A DNA stretch of 64,000 nt from a virus: IMG/VR virus record IMGVR_UViG_3300017987_000083, positions 1 through 64,000 of that record. One strand, given 5' to 3'. The notes under the pieces were generated by a model. That model had not been told where the DNA came from, did not search any database, and saw only the letters and a list, made by a program, of their open reading frames with translations. Each line of letters starts with the position of its first letter. The first letter of the stretch is position 1. Below, piece after piece: positions 57,222-64,000 of this stretch. Position numbers and translations under genes: made by a program.

Positions 57222-57237
57222 CTTACAGTAGTAAGGC
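57222..57237. other. Palindrome over the GIY-YIG start region
   Basis: CCTTAC, 4 bases and GTAAGG form an inverted repeat that covers the ribosome binding site of the endonuclease gene. It could hide that site in mRNA or bind a repressor. The repeat is short, so this is only a possibility. Confidence 0.35.
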
Positions 57238-57255
57238 AACGACATTTTTGCACTT

Positions 57256-59070
57256 TTATTTATTGCACGGAACGATCATCACACATTGGTTTCCATTGTC
57301 ATCTTTTGAAACCATTTCATCCATGCTTATCTTTAAGTCAATTGGACTGCCTCGATAGACCATTTCAACTGTTGGCATTTCTTCAGGGAAGATTAATGGA
57401 ATGCCAATGTCTTCTGGAATAACCAAATCAATTCCTTCAGGGAATCCCTGAACCTCAACTGTTGTAAACACATCAACTTTAATTGGATCTGGTTGTTCAA
57501 TTGGTATCTTTCCTTCAAATTCCAATTTGATTGACTGAGGGGTTTGTATTTCAACTTCAACAGGAATTGATTGCCCTTTATATACGAGTTCGATTTCATC
57601 AGGAATATCCTGTCCCACTAAATCAATTTGAGTCGGTATAGGAGATTCTGGCCCATGAATTTTGATGTCAGTTGGAATATTGGCTTCTGATGTATCAAGT
57701 TTGATGTCTTTGATCATATTCTCCAGACCTTTTGAGTCTATTTCGACTTTTGGCATTTTGTCTGGAGCTACGATTTGAATTTCTTCTGGCAAACCTACCG
57801 TTTCATATTCAATTTTGGATGTTTGTTGAGCTTCAAAAATGTCTGCAAACTCTTCACCAAATTCGCTTGCCTCAAAGTCATTGCTGGAAAACATACGAGG
57901 AGTTTCTACTGGTCGTACCATTGTCATTTGAACTTCCATCTGAGGAATTGACGCTGGATCAATTTGCAGCATAGGAAATTCAATATCATCGACATTCAAA
58001 GAAATTTGCGATTCCGGTGGAATAATCACAATCGTTGGTGGGATCGGTGGATCAATCACAATTGTTGGTGGAATTGGTGGATCAACTACAATAATAGAAG
58101 GAATTCCAGTAACAATAATCTGACTTGGGATATCTCCGGGAATGTCAGTGGTGATTTGATCTGGAATATTGATGTCTCCGATAGAGATGTTTACCCCTTC
58201 TGTTACATCAGCACAAGGCAATACAATTGGTGGAATTTGAATTTCTGGCTCAGGCACATCACATGGAACAAAAGTGAAATCTGGAACAAGGACAGGGTCT
58301 GGAAATGGAACTTCAAATTCATCATCAATAGGAGGTGGCGGTTCTGCTGGATTGTCTCTTTCAATTGGTGTTTGAATGATCTGACACTTGTCATTTGAGA
58401 CTGTTACCACTGGATCAATAGTGGCATTGATGGCATAAGTGTGCGTTCCAGATAATTCTGTTGTTGTAAATTCTCCATCGCCAAAATCGAGTCTAAAAGA
58501 CGTTGAAAGAGTTGTTGCACTGATTTCAACAATGTATGTCGCTAAAACACCTGCTTCATTGTCAATTTCAGTTGTGTTGAATGTGAAGTTGACATCTGGA
58601 CAGGAAAAGTCATCAAATATGATTGCCAGTTCTTCAAGGTTTCTAATCCGCCAATCAAGTGTTCTTTGTCGTTCATCAAAATTGATTCCTGTAAAATCCT
58701 CCATTTTCAGGATGGAGTCTACCAACTGATTGTGATGTTCAGCTACAACATAACTTCTAACCCAAGTTCCTTTCCTGTTCCATTTAGATGGACTGCCGCC
58801 TAATTCTCTGGCACAATCTTTGAGCTTATAGACCTTTCCATCAGAGTTCTTTTCAACTGAATCGTAATAAAACAATTCTCCATTGATGTTGCCAAAGCCA
58901 TTATCGGCCCAAATTTCAGGCTTGTCTGATTTGACAGGTATAATTTCAATTTCCTGAGACCATGCCGGATTTTCTACGCATATCTTTGTCTCTGTAGTGT
59001 TGTAGACAAGATACAAAGTTGAATCATCGTCAATTGCTTTTGGATATAATGGTACAGGAGGAAAAGCCAT
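57256..59070 (-). CDS. PKD-type tail/baseplate protein (paralogue 1)
   Basis: This protein has 604 residues. It begins MAFPPVPLYPKAIDDDSTLYLVY, has a SYVVAEHHNQLVDSILKME segment, then a PKD-like TSFRLDFGDGEFTTTELSGTHTY. The second half is a long series of Pro/Ile-rich beta repeats (IPPTIVIDPP-type, about 330-370), then smaller repeats of a QIDLVGQDIPDEIEL type. It shares its N-terminal module with the next two genes. A fibre, whisker or baseplate-wedge role is likely. Start ATG 59070, overlapping TGATATG. Confidence 0.75.
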   Translation of the reverse strand: MAFPPVPLYPKAIDDDSTLYLVYNTTETKICVENPAWSQEIEIIPVKSDKPEIWADNGFGNINGELFYYDSVEKNSDGKVYKLKDCARELGGSPSKWNRKGTWVRSYVVAEHHNQLVDSILKMEDFTGINFDERQRTLDWRIRNLEELAIIFDDFSCPDVNFTFNTTEIDNEAGVLATYIVEISATTLSTSFRLDFGDGEFTTTELSGTHTYAINATIDPVVTVSNDKCQIIQTPIERDNPAEPPPPIDDEFEVPFPDPVLVPDFTFVPCDVPEPEIQIPPIVLPCADVTEGVNISIGDINIPDQITTDIPGDIPSQIIVTGIPSIIVVDPPIPPTIVIDPPIPPTIVIIPPESQISLNVDDIEFPMLQIDPASIPQMEVQMTMVRPVETPRMFSSNDFEASEFGEEFADIFEAQQTSKIEYETVGLPEEIQIVAPDKMPKVEIDSKGLENMIKDIKLDTSEANIPTDIKIHGPESPIPTQIDLVGQDIPDEIELVYKGQSIPVEVEIQTPQSIKLEFEGKIPIEQPDPIKVDVFTTVEVQGFPEGIDLVIPEDIGIPLIFPEEMPTVEMVYRGSPIDLKISMDEMVSKDDNGNQCVMIVPCNK

Positions 59071-59071
59071 A

Positions 59072-61360
59072 TCAATAAACACTCATAATAAATTGAGTTC
59101 CTTCAGGACGACTGCCCAGTGAAGAGAACGTTAAATCAATCTCACTAAACTTCAGAAAAGCTTCAGCACTGTAATCAAATGAAATGTATGCTCTACGATC
59201 ACCATCTGAGTCCAGCAATAAAGTGTTTGCTGGATCATCAAAGCCAGCTACTGTCGTGTCCTGAAGACTTCGATAAAGAACAGAATTCACGCCCGGACCA
59301 CCAGTACTCCAAGTCTCTGCACTATTGTTCCAAGCTGAAATTGAACCAGAGTTATTTATGAAGTAGATACCGGAAATCAAATCTGTGAATTCGCCCTCTT
59401 CTTTGGTCGGTCCTTGAATGTCCTGAAGCTTTCTAAATGTTTGAACTGTAGAGCCCAAAGTCCCTTCTGTTCTGTAAAAACTCTTCAGCCTAAAGAATGG
59501 TCCCACTCCGTCATTTCTACAGAAATAACCAGTGTTGTCCTGAGACGCAGAGCGATATGTGCTGAAGTGTCCGTAAGTTGAAACTCCATCATCGTCATAA
59601 GCCGATGGATTTTGTTTCAGCTCCGTTGCCCCACTTAGAAGATCGCTATCAGTTAAAGTGTCTGTTGTTACACTCAAAGAGGTTAAATTGACAGATTGAC
59701 TAACTAAATTTGTTGGCGAAACACTTGGTGCAATAGCATCCGTTGTTCCTCCAAAAGCGAAATAAAGCTGTTGGTTAGAGTTAAAACTAACCCAGTTCCA
59801 TGGTCTTGAAATAGGGGACCGAGAAATATAAGTGCCACCAAATCCTTCGAATTCAGTAACTGTAATTTCTTCATCTGAAGCTGAGTCTGATCCAGATCTA
59901 CCAGAAGCCCAATACAAAAGAACACTTCCTTGTTTCCCGGAAGCAGTTGAGCCTCTCTGGGCATAGCCAGCATTCTTTCTGAACTCCTGCTTTTGCTTAG
60001 TTTCTTCTGCTACTCCATCCAAGAAAGAATCATCACGAGTTAATGTCAAAGTCGGAACAGTGGTTGTTTTGAAAGTTTCACTAATCAATCCATATTCATA
60101 GTGTCTTGTTGTTACAGAATCTGTATAGATCCACATCCACAGGTTCGTGTTTTCGATGATGTCTATCGAATCTTCATACGTTGTAATTCTGTAAGCTCCA
60201 AATTCAGTATCTACTCTGAGCTTCAAATCGTAAATTCCACCAATGCTAAACAAAGCTTTTGTGAGTCTGCTGTTTTCGTGTTGTAGGTCATCGCTGATTC
60301 CCCAAATGTAACTCGTGATAGGATCAATGGCATTTCCGCTTTCATTTAAAGCTTCTCCTCCAAAGCTGATATTTGGAGTTGCTGCATTCTCACCTTCTGG
60401 CACTTCGATATTGATGATTTCATTGATTGGAGATCTGATTTTGGGTGGAGTAGTAAAAGGCCCATCAGAAGGCACACCAGCTTCTTGAGATTGACTTGCT
60501 GTAATTGGAGTGTATCTGATAACGGCTTCATCTGGAGCTGTGACACGAGCTTTGATTAAATCTTCAAAGACCACAGTGTCTTCTCCAAAGTCGTTAGAAG
60601 CAGTTAATTTAACGGTGTACAAGCCCGGTGAATTGTAAGTTTTTTCAATTGAACCACCATCTTCATCCAAGACAAGAAAATTTTCATATCCATCTGGGAC
60701 TTCATCTGTAGCACTGATGATAGAAACAAGAGATACAACAGAAGTGTCATTGTCTCCGAAGTCCCAAATCAAAGTAATATTTCCTGCTGTGCCATCTGTA
60801 CCCAGCCTGAAACTCATATCTGTAAATTCAACTGTCAAGGGAACTAATCCCACTCTTTTGTTCATTCTAAACCAAGCTCTTGGACGCAGTACTAATTGTC
60901 TTAGGAAATTGATTCTTCCTTCAAGAGTTGGTCCAAAAGGCTGAGTGTCTACTGTTCCCTCAATTCCCAAAAATTCCTGAATGGCAATCAAAGCATCTTT
61001 CAGATGGTTGTGGTGACGAGCCATTACGTTTTGAGTAACATTTGTTATTCTTTTAGGCTTAATCACATCAGTGAAATTAGGAAGTATTTCTAAACCTTCA
61101 AATTTGAAGTCTTCTTGATTTACACTTGAGTAATAGAACGATATGGCACGATCTTCTACGTCGCTACATTGTTCTGTGAGCGTTATAATTCCAGTTTCGG
61201 GAAAACGACTTAAAACTAAAGCATCTCCAGTAACTGTGATTGATGTATCTCCGGGATTATAATCTTCTGCCAAAGTCATTCTAAGACCATCATGAACAAC
61301 AAAAAGATTGTCATCGGTATCGAATGCTTCTGGGTAGTTTGAGCTTGTGGGGACCGCCAT
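59072..61360 (-). CDS. PKD-domain tail/baseplate protein (paralogue 2)
   Basis: This protein has 762 residues. It begins SSNYPEAFDTDDNLFVVHDG and has NVMARHHNHLKDALIAIQEF. It carries PKD domains (LIWDFGDNDTSVVSLVS to SPGLYTVKLTASNDFGEDTVVF, then a second with YIWGISDDLQHENSRLTKALFSIGGIYDLKLRV). The C-terminal 380 residues are a Ser/Thr-rich beta domain with a RPWNWVSFNSNQQLYF segment. It is probably an extended virion fibre. GGAGATTATAA precedes the ATG. Confidence 0.8.
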   Translation of the reverse strand: MAVPTSSNYPEAFDTDDNLFVVHDGLRMTLAEDYNPGDTSITVTGDALVLSRFPETGIITLTEQCSDVEDRAISFYYSSVNQEDFKFEGLEILPNFTDVIKPKRITNVTQNVMARHHNHLKDALIAIQEFLGIEGTVDTQPFGPTLEGRINFLRQLVLRPRAWFRMNKRVGLVPLTVEFTDMSFRLGTDGTAGNITLIWDFGDNDTSVVSLVSIISATDEVPDGYENFLVLDEDGGSIEKTYNSPGLYTVKLTASNDFGEDTVVFEDLIKARVTAPDEAVIRYTPITASQSQEAGVPSDGPFTTPPKIRSPINEIINIEVPEGENAATPNISFGGEALNESGNAIDPITSYIWGISDDLQHENSRLTKALFSIGGIYDLKLRVDTEFGAYRITTYEDSIDIIENTNLWMWIYTDSVTTRHYEYGLISETFKTTTVPTLTLTRDDSFLDGVAEETKQKQEFRKNAGYAQRGSTASGKQGSVLLYWASGRSGSDSASDEEITVTEFEGFGGTYISRSPISRPWNWVSFNSNQQLYFAFGGTTDAIAPSVSPTNLVSQSVNLTSLSVTTDTLTDSDLLSGATELKQNPSAYDDDGVSTYGHFSTYRSASQDNTGYFCRNDGVGPFFRLKSFYRTEGTLGSTVQTFRKLQDIQGPTKEEGEFTDLISGIYFINNSGSISAWNNSAETWSTGGPGVNSVLYRSLQDTTVAGFDDPANTLLLDSDGDRRAYISFDYSAEAFLKFSEIDLTFSSLGSRPEGTQFIMSVY

Positions 61361-61370
61361 TTATAATCTC

Positions 61371-62411
61371 CTACAACACCGTCAAAAGATCGGTAAGTTC
61401 TACTTTCTTTAATCGACCATCACTGAAAATAACCAACAGGGTTACAGTGTATTCACCCGGATTGGTAAAGATGTGAGACGTTTCATGTATGTCTGCATCT
61501 TCCTGAGTCTCACTTTCTCCGTCTCCAAAAACCCAGTTTCTTTGAACGATTTCACCATCAGTCTGATCTACAAAAACAAACTCTTTTGGAGAAGTAGGTG
61601 TTCCAGCAGCGGTTAATTCTGAGGCTGTTTTGACAGAGTAGGGGCTGCTGGTGCTTTCAACATAAAAGAATGGAATTGATTCATCATTATTTACTTCTAT
61701 GTATTCAGTTTTTGTAGCTACACCCTGAGCACCAGTTGAGGTAATAACATTGAGTTTAACGGTGTATTTACCTTCTGTGTTATATTGATGAGTAGGACTG
61801 CGTTCTAGTGAAGTGCTTCCATCGCCAAAGTCCCAAAGATAACGAACAGCATGTCCTGTTGAAAAGTTTTGAAAACGAACTTTCATGGGAGCTGGTCCTT
61901 TGATTGGAAAAGCTCTGAATTGAGGTTTTGGTGCCAAGAATCTAACTTCCTGAGCTTTCAAAATTCCATTAAGAGACTCAGCTTCTGGGTTTTCTTCTAG
62001 GCCCGCATTGGTCTGCATGTTGATAATTGCATCTTTGATAGCATTATGATGTTCAGCAACAACTGAATTTGTGACAAAGTTCTCCTGACCAGCCCACATA
62101 TTTTGTCGTGAGCCCGCAAATCCTCTTTTGAGATTTTGGAAAGTGTGTGCTGTTTTCTTCTCATAAACTATGAGTTCAAAAGCTCCATCACCTTCTGGTG
62201 CACCGCCAATTCTAATTTGACCTTTTTCAGGAAACCCTTCAGTTGATTCCACAACTACAATTTTGCCATTATATGGCAATGTTTGTTTTAATATGGTTTT
62301 AGAGTTATTTGTTGCTTCCCAGAGTGTCTCTTTGTCATCCAAAGCTTCTGGGAACAAAGATAGATCACCTGTGACGTAATCGTCATCTAAAGATGAAATT
62401 TTATCAATCAT
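61371..62411 (-). CDS. PKD-domain tail/baseplate protein (paralogue 3)
   Basis: This protein has 346 residues. It begins with YVTGDLSLFPEALDDKETLW and has NSVVAEHHNAIKDAIINMQ. It has two PKD domains (YLWDFGDGSTSLERSPTHQY to GKYTVKLNVIT; WVFGDGESETQEDADIHETSH to GEYTVTLLV). It is the shortest and cleanest of the three. It overlaps the upstream gene by ATGA. Confidence 0.82.
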   Translation of the reverse strand: MIDKISSLDDDYVTGDLSLFPEALDDKETLWEATNNSKTILKQTLPYNGKIVVVESTEGFPEKGQIRIGGAPEGDGAFELIVYEKKTAHTFQNLKRGFAGSRQNMWAGQENFVTNSVVAEHHNAIKDAIINMQTNAGLEENPEAESLNGILKAQEVRFLAPKPQFRAFPIKGPAPMKVRFQNFSTGHAVRYLWDFGDGSTSLERSPTHQYNTEGKYTVKLNVITSTGAQGVATKTEYIEVNNDESIPFFYVESTSSPYSVKTASELTAAGTPTSPKEFVFVDQTDGEIVQRNWVFGDGESETQEDADIHETSHIFTNPGEYTVTLLVIFSDGRLKKVELTDLLTVL

Positions 62412-63148
62412 TTTTTATTCACCCTGCCTTGTGCTCTTCCTTCCAATTTGACCTTCGGCTTTAATTTCTCAAGCGCCTTTTCATTGTTTTCTATCATGCT
62501 GTGTTGTACTTTTTGTAACATAACAGAAAGGTGCTTTTTGACAGGTGAATTGTCATTTAACGCCATGATTGTTTTAACAAGTTCAGGATCAAGAGGTTTG
62601 CGAAGTAAAATTCTAAGATTGAATTCTTCAAGCAATTTTTCATTCCAATACTCAGCTTGTGCTTCAGAATCGTCCATTGGCTTTAATTTTTCAATCTTTT
62701 CTAATTCCTCAAACGCAGATAGAAAATATGCAGATTCCTCCTGAGTGAATTTGATTTTTTGCTTCACCTTTTCTGTGGATTCCTCTAAGTGTTTCTTTTC
62801 ACGTTCGAGCTTTCTCTTATTTATCTCAGCTTCCTTAATATTTAAAGGATCAAGGGATGTCTGATGCTCAAATACAGAATTTGATAGCTTTCCATTGATA
62901 ATACGATCCTGTCTTTCGATTTGAATATCCATGAGGTCCATGTTGTCAGCAGCATCTTCGAGCTGTTTTGTCAAGGATTCCACAGTTTCTTTTCTTGCTT
63001 TTAATTCTCTGACAATTTGCCAAAGTTGTCCTTGAACTGTGCATTCCTTGCCTATGATGAACTTTTTGATCTGAAAATAACTGTGTCTGTCCGGGAGTTC
63101 AGATCGTTCTAAGATTTCATCTGTTTTCGTAATAAGTTCTCTGGACAT
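62408..63148 (-). CDS. Coiled-coil hypothetical protein
   Basis: This 246-residue protein is almost entirely charged helix with coiled coils (about 55-150). It has a KKFIIGKECTVQGQLWQIVRELKARK segment near the start and a basic C-terminus. I chose ATG 63148, with AAGGAG upstream. It is first in the tail/PKD cluster and may be an assembly or structural protein. No family was recognised. Confidence 0.68.
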   Translation of the reverse strand: MSRELITKTDEILERSELPDRHSYFQIKKFIIGKECTVQGQLWQIVRELKARKETVESLTKQLEDAADNMDLMDIQIERQDRIINGKLSNSVFEHQTSLDPLNIKEAEINKRKLEREKKHLEESTEKVKQKIKFTQEESAYFLSAFEELEKIEKLKPMDDSEAQAEYWNEKLLEEFNLRILLRKPLDPELVKTIMALNDNSPVKKHLSVMLQKVQHSMIENNEKALEKLKPKVKLEGRAQGRVNKK

Positions 63149-63206
63149 CAATTTCTCCTTGTGATATTCTTGCTTTTTCTATTAGAGTAAAAAATGGAGC
63201 AGAATT

Positions 63207-63776
63207 ATGGGTAAGTTAGATGAAGCAACAGCGTATTTGAGTGGTCCAATGGAGTTTGTGGCTGACCATGGCGTTGCTTGGAGAAGAAAATTCATCAAGC
63301 TTTCAAATGCGGCTGGATTGAACATCCACTACATTGATCCCACTAATAAACCGGGTGGGCTTGAAATGCAAATTGGGGAAGACAAAGAAACACAAGTGAG
63401 GCTACAAAACGAAGGCCGCTTCGAAAAGCTCAGGTCTTATGTCGGGGATTATAGACGCTATGACCTTCGTTTCGTAGACCTCTCAGACTTCCTTGTTGCA
63501 GTCGTCGATCCATCTGTCCCCCAATGGGGAACTGCCAACGAGGTTTATGTTGCAGAAATGCAGCACAAACCCCGCTTCTGCATAATCGAAGGAGGAATGC
63601 ATAAACTCCCTCGATGGCTATTCGATGTCTTTTCTGATGAAGAAATCTTCGAATCAGTCGAAGATGTAATCTCTCACCTTGTTAAATTAGATTCGGGCGA
63701 GATAGATCTTGACAAACGTTGGGTGTTGGTAAGGAAGTACATTCGCCTACAGCAGGAGAATTACAAGACTTCTTGA
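63207..63776 (+). CDS. Nucleoside 2-deoxyribosyltransferase-like protein
   Basis: This 189-residue protein has AYLSGPMEFV at its start, HYIDPTNKPGG, and RRYDLRFVDLSDFLVAVVDPSVPQWGTANEVYVAE. This is the order of motifs in deoxyribosyltransferase-like (Rossmann) enzymes, including the SGPM loop and the catalytic Glu region GTANEV. It may move or hydrolyse bases on nucleotides. GGAG precedes the ATG, and it is divergent from the coiled-coil gene. Confidence 0.84.
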   Translation: MGKLDEATAYLSGPMEFVADHGVAWRRKFIKLSNAAGLNIHYIDPTNKPGGLEMQIGEDKETQVRLQNEGRFEKLRSYVGDYRRYDLRFVDLSDFLVAVVDPSVPQWGTANEVYVAEMQHKPRFCIIEGGMHKLPRWLFDVFSDEEIFESVEDVISHLVKLDSGEIDLDKRWVLVRKYIRLQQENYKTS

Positions 63777-63966
63777 CAACAATTTCAAGTGAACTCCAAT
63801 CAATGTCTGCTCTTTCTTCATTTGTCAATTCACTCCAATGAGGAATTTTAGTAAGGGGACATATAATCTGTCCCCAAACCTCAAACATTCCATTCGATTC
63901 ACGCAATTCAAGCTTTTCAAACTTTCGAGGCTTAGGAGTCCAAGTTACTGGACTCTGGTAATTCAC
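63682..63966 (-). CDS. Hypothetical protein near the window edge
   Basis: This 94-residue frame starts with GTG. PVTWTPKPRKFEKLELRE, EVWGQIICPLTKIPHWSEL and EERADIDWSSLEIV look like real protein, but the last 31 residues overlap the plus-strand gene. The true start could lie beyond the right edge, as no clear ribosome binding site is seen. Moderate confidence only. Confidence 0.45.
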   Translation of the reverse strand: MNYQSPVTWTPKPRKFEKLELRESNGMFEVWGQIICPLTKIPHWSELTNEERADIDWSSLEIVVKKSCNSPAVGECTSLPTPNVCQDLSRPNLI

Positions 63967-64000
63967 ATCTTTCTTTTTCTTAGGATAAAGAGTCTCTTTG

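Noticed and set aside
58020-58095. Possible CRISPR-like direct repeats
   Set aside because: The repeats are in-frame codons for IPPTIVIDPP-type units within a coding gene; no unique spacers of regular length.
57964-58398. Asn/Trp-rich plus-strand frame
   Set aside because: Mirror of the Ile/Pro repeats in the PKD paralogue 1; no start signals.
1-64000. tRNA genes, CRISPR arrays, integrase or replication origin
   Set aside because: No cloverleaf-like T-loop plus CCA sequence, no repeat-spacer array, no recombinase motif and no clear iteron cluster or skew signal was seen by eye.

Overview
This window is about 64 kb from the genome of a large tailed phage (myovirus) with a T4-type virion module. 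The support is direct. There is a gp23-like major capsid protein, a gp22-like scaffold, a gp21-like prohead protease, a gp20-like portal and a gp17-like large terminase. A TOPRIM primase and a Cas4/RecB-like exonuclease are also present. No integrase, rRNA, tRNA or CRISPR array was seen. LPS-type sugar genes (KdsB-like, heptosyltransferase-like) suggest a Gram-negative host; the species cannot be read from the sequence. Genes are packed tightly with many ATGA/TAATG overlaps and clear AGGAG ribosome binding sites. Several genes start at TTG or GTG and one probably at ATT.

Layout. 0-9.6 kb, mainly plus strand, is an accessory and metabolic block: a class II aaRS-like protein, two MazG-like enzymes, a zinc ribbon, 2H phosphoesterases, an M28 peptidase, a parvulin isomerase, a cobalamin adenosyltransferase and an SDR sugar reductase. 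9.6-15 kb, minus strand, has an M42 aminopeptidase, a run of small unknown genes (one with a candidate -1 frameshift site) and a PD-(D/E)XK/zinc-finger homing-type nuclease. 15.2-30.5 kb, mostly minus strand, is the head and packaging module. It is interrupted by a CMP-sugar synthetase/DUF115 pair, a T5orf172 homing-type nuclease and an intein in the portal.

30.6-42.6 kb is a second accessory region. It carries a membrane-anchored M28 peptidase, a ferritin-like protein, a 7Fe ferredoxin, a CYTH enzyme, a gluzincin metallopeptidase, an extremely acidic protein, a trypsin-like protease, a GNAT protein, the Cas4-like nuclease and primase, and a 37-residue metallothionein-like peptide. 42.5-49.2 kb, minus strand, holds a large low-complexity putative virion protein, an actin-like ATPase split by a LAGLIDADG intein, and a probable virion protein with its own terminator. 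47.5-53 kb contains a glycosyltransferase island (GT9-like, GT2-GT9 fusion, O-GlcNAc-transferase-like), followed by an aldehyde dehydrogenase and a decayed HNH endonuclease. 55-63 kb, minus strand, carries a second DUF115-like gene, a GIY-YIG endonuclease and three tandem paralogous PKD-domain proteins that look like fibre or baseplate proteins.

How the parts may work together (inference). The virion genes form the usual T4-like late block. The sugar-activating enzyme, DUF115-like proteins and glycosyltransferases suggest a phage-coded surface or virion glycosylation pathway. The three 2H phosphoesterases are candidates for removing nucleotide second messengers used in host defence. Several small proteins share a T4 capsid-targeting-like N-terminus and may be packaged and delivered with the DNA. 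The ferritin, ferredoxin, metallothionein-like peptide and cobalamin adenosyltransferase point to handling of metals and cofactors. No intergenic stretch over 300 bases was found.
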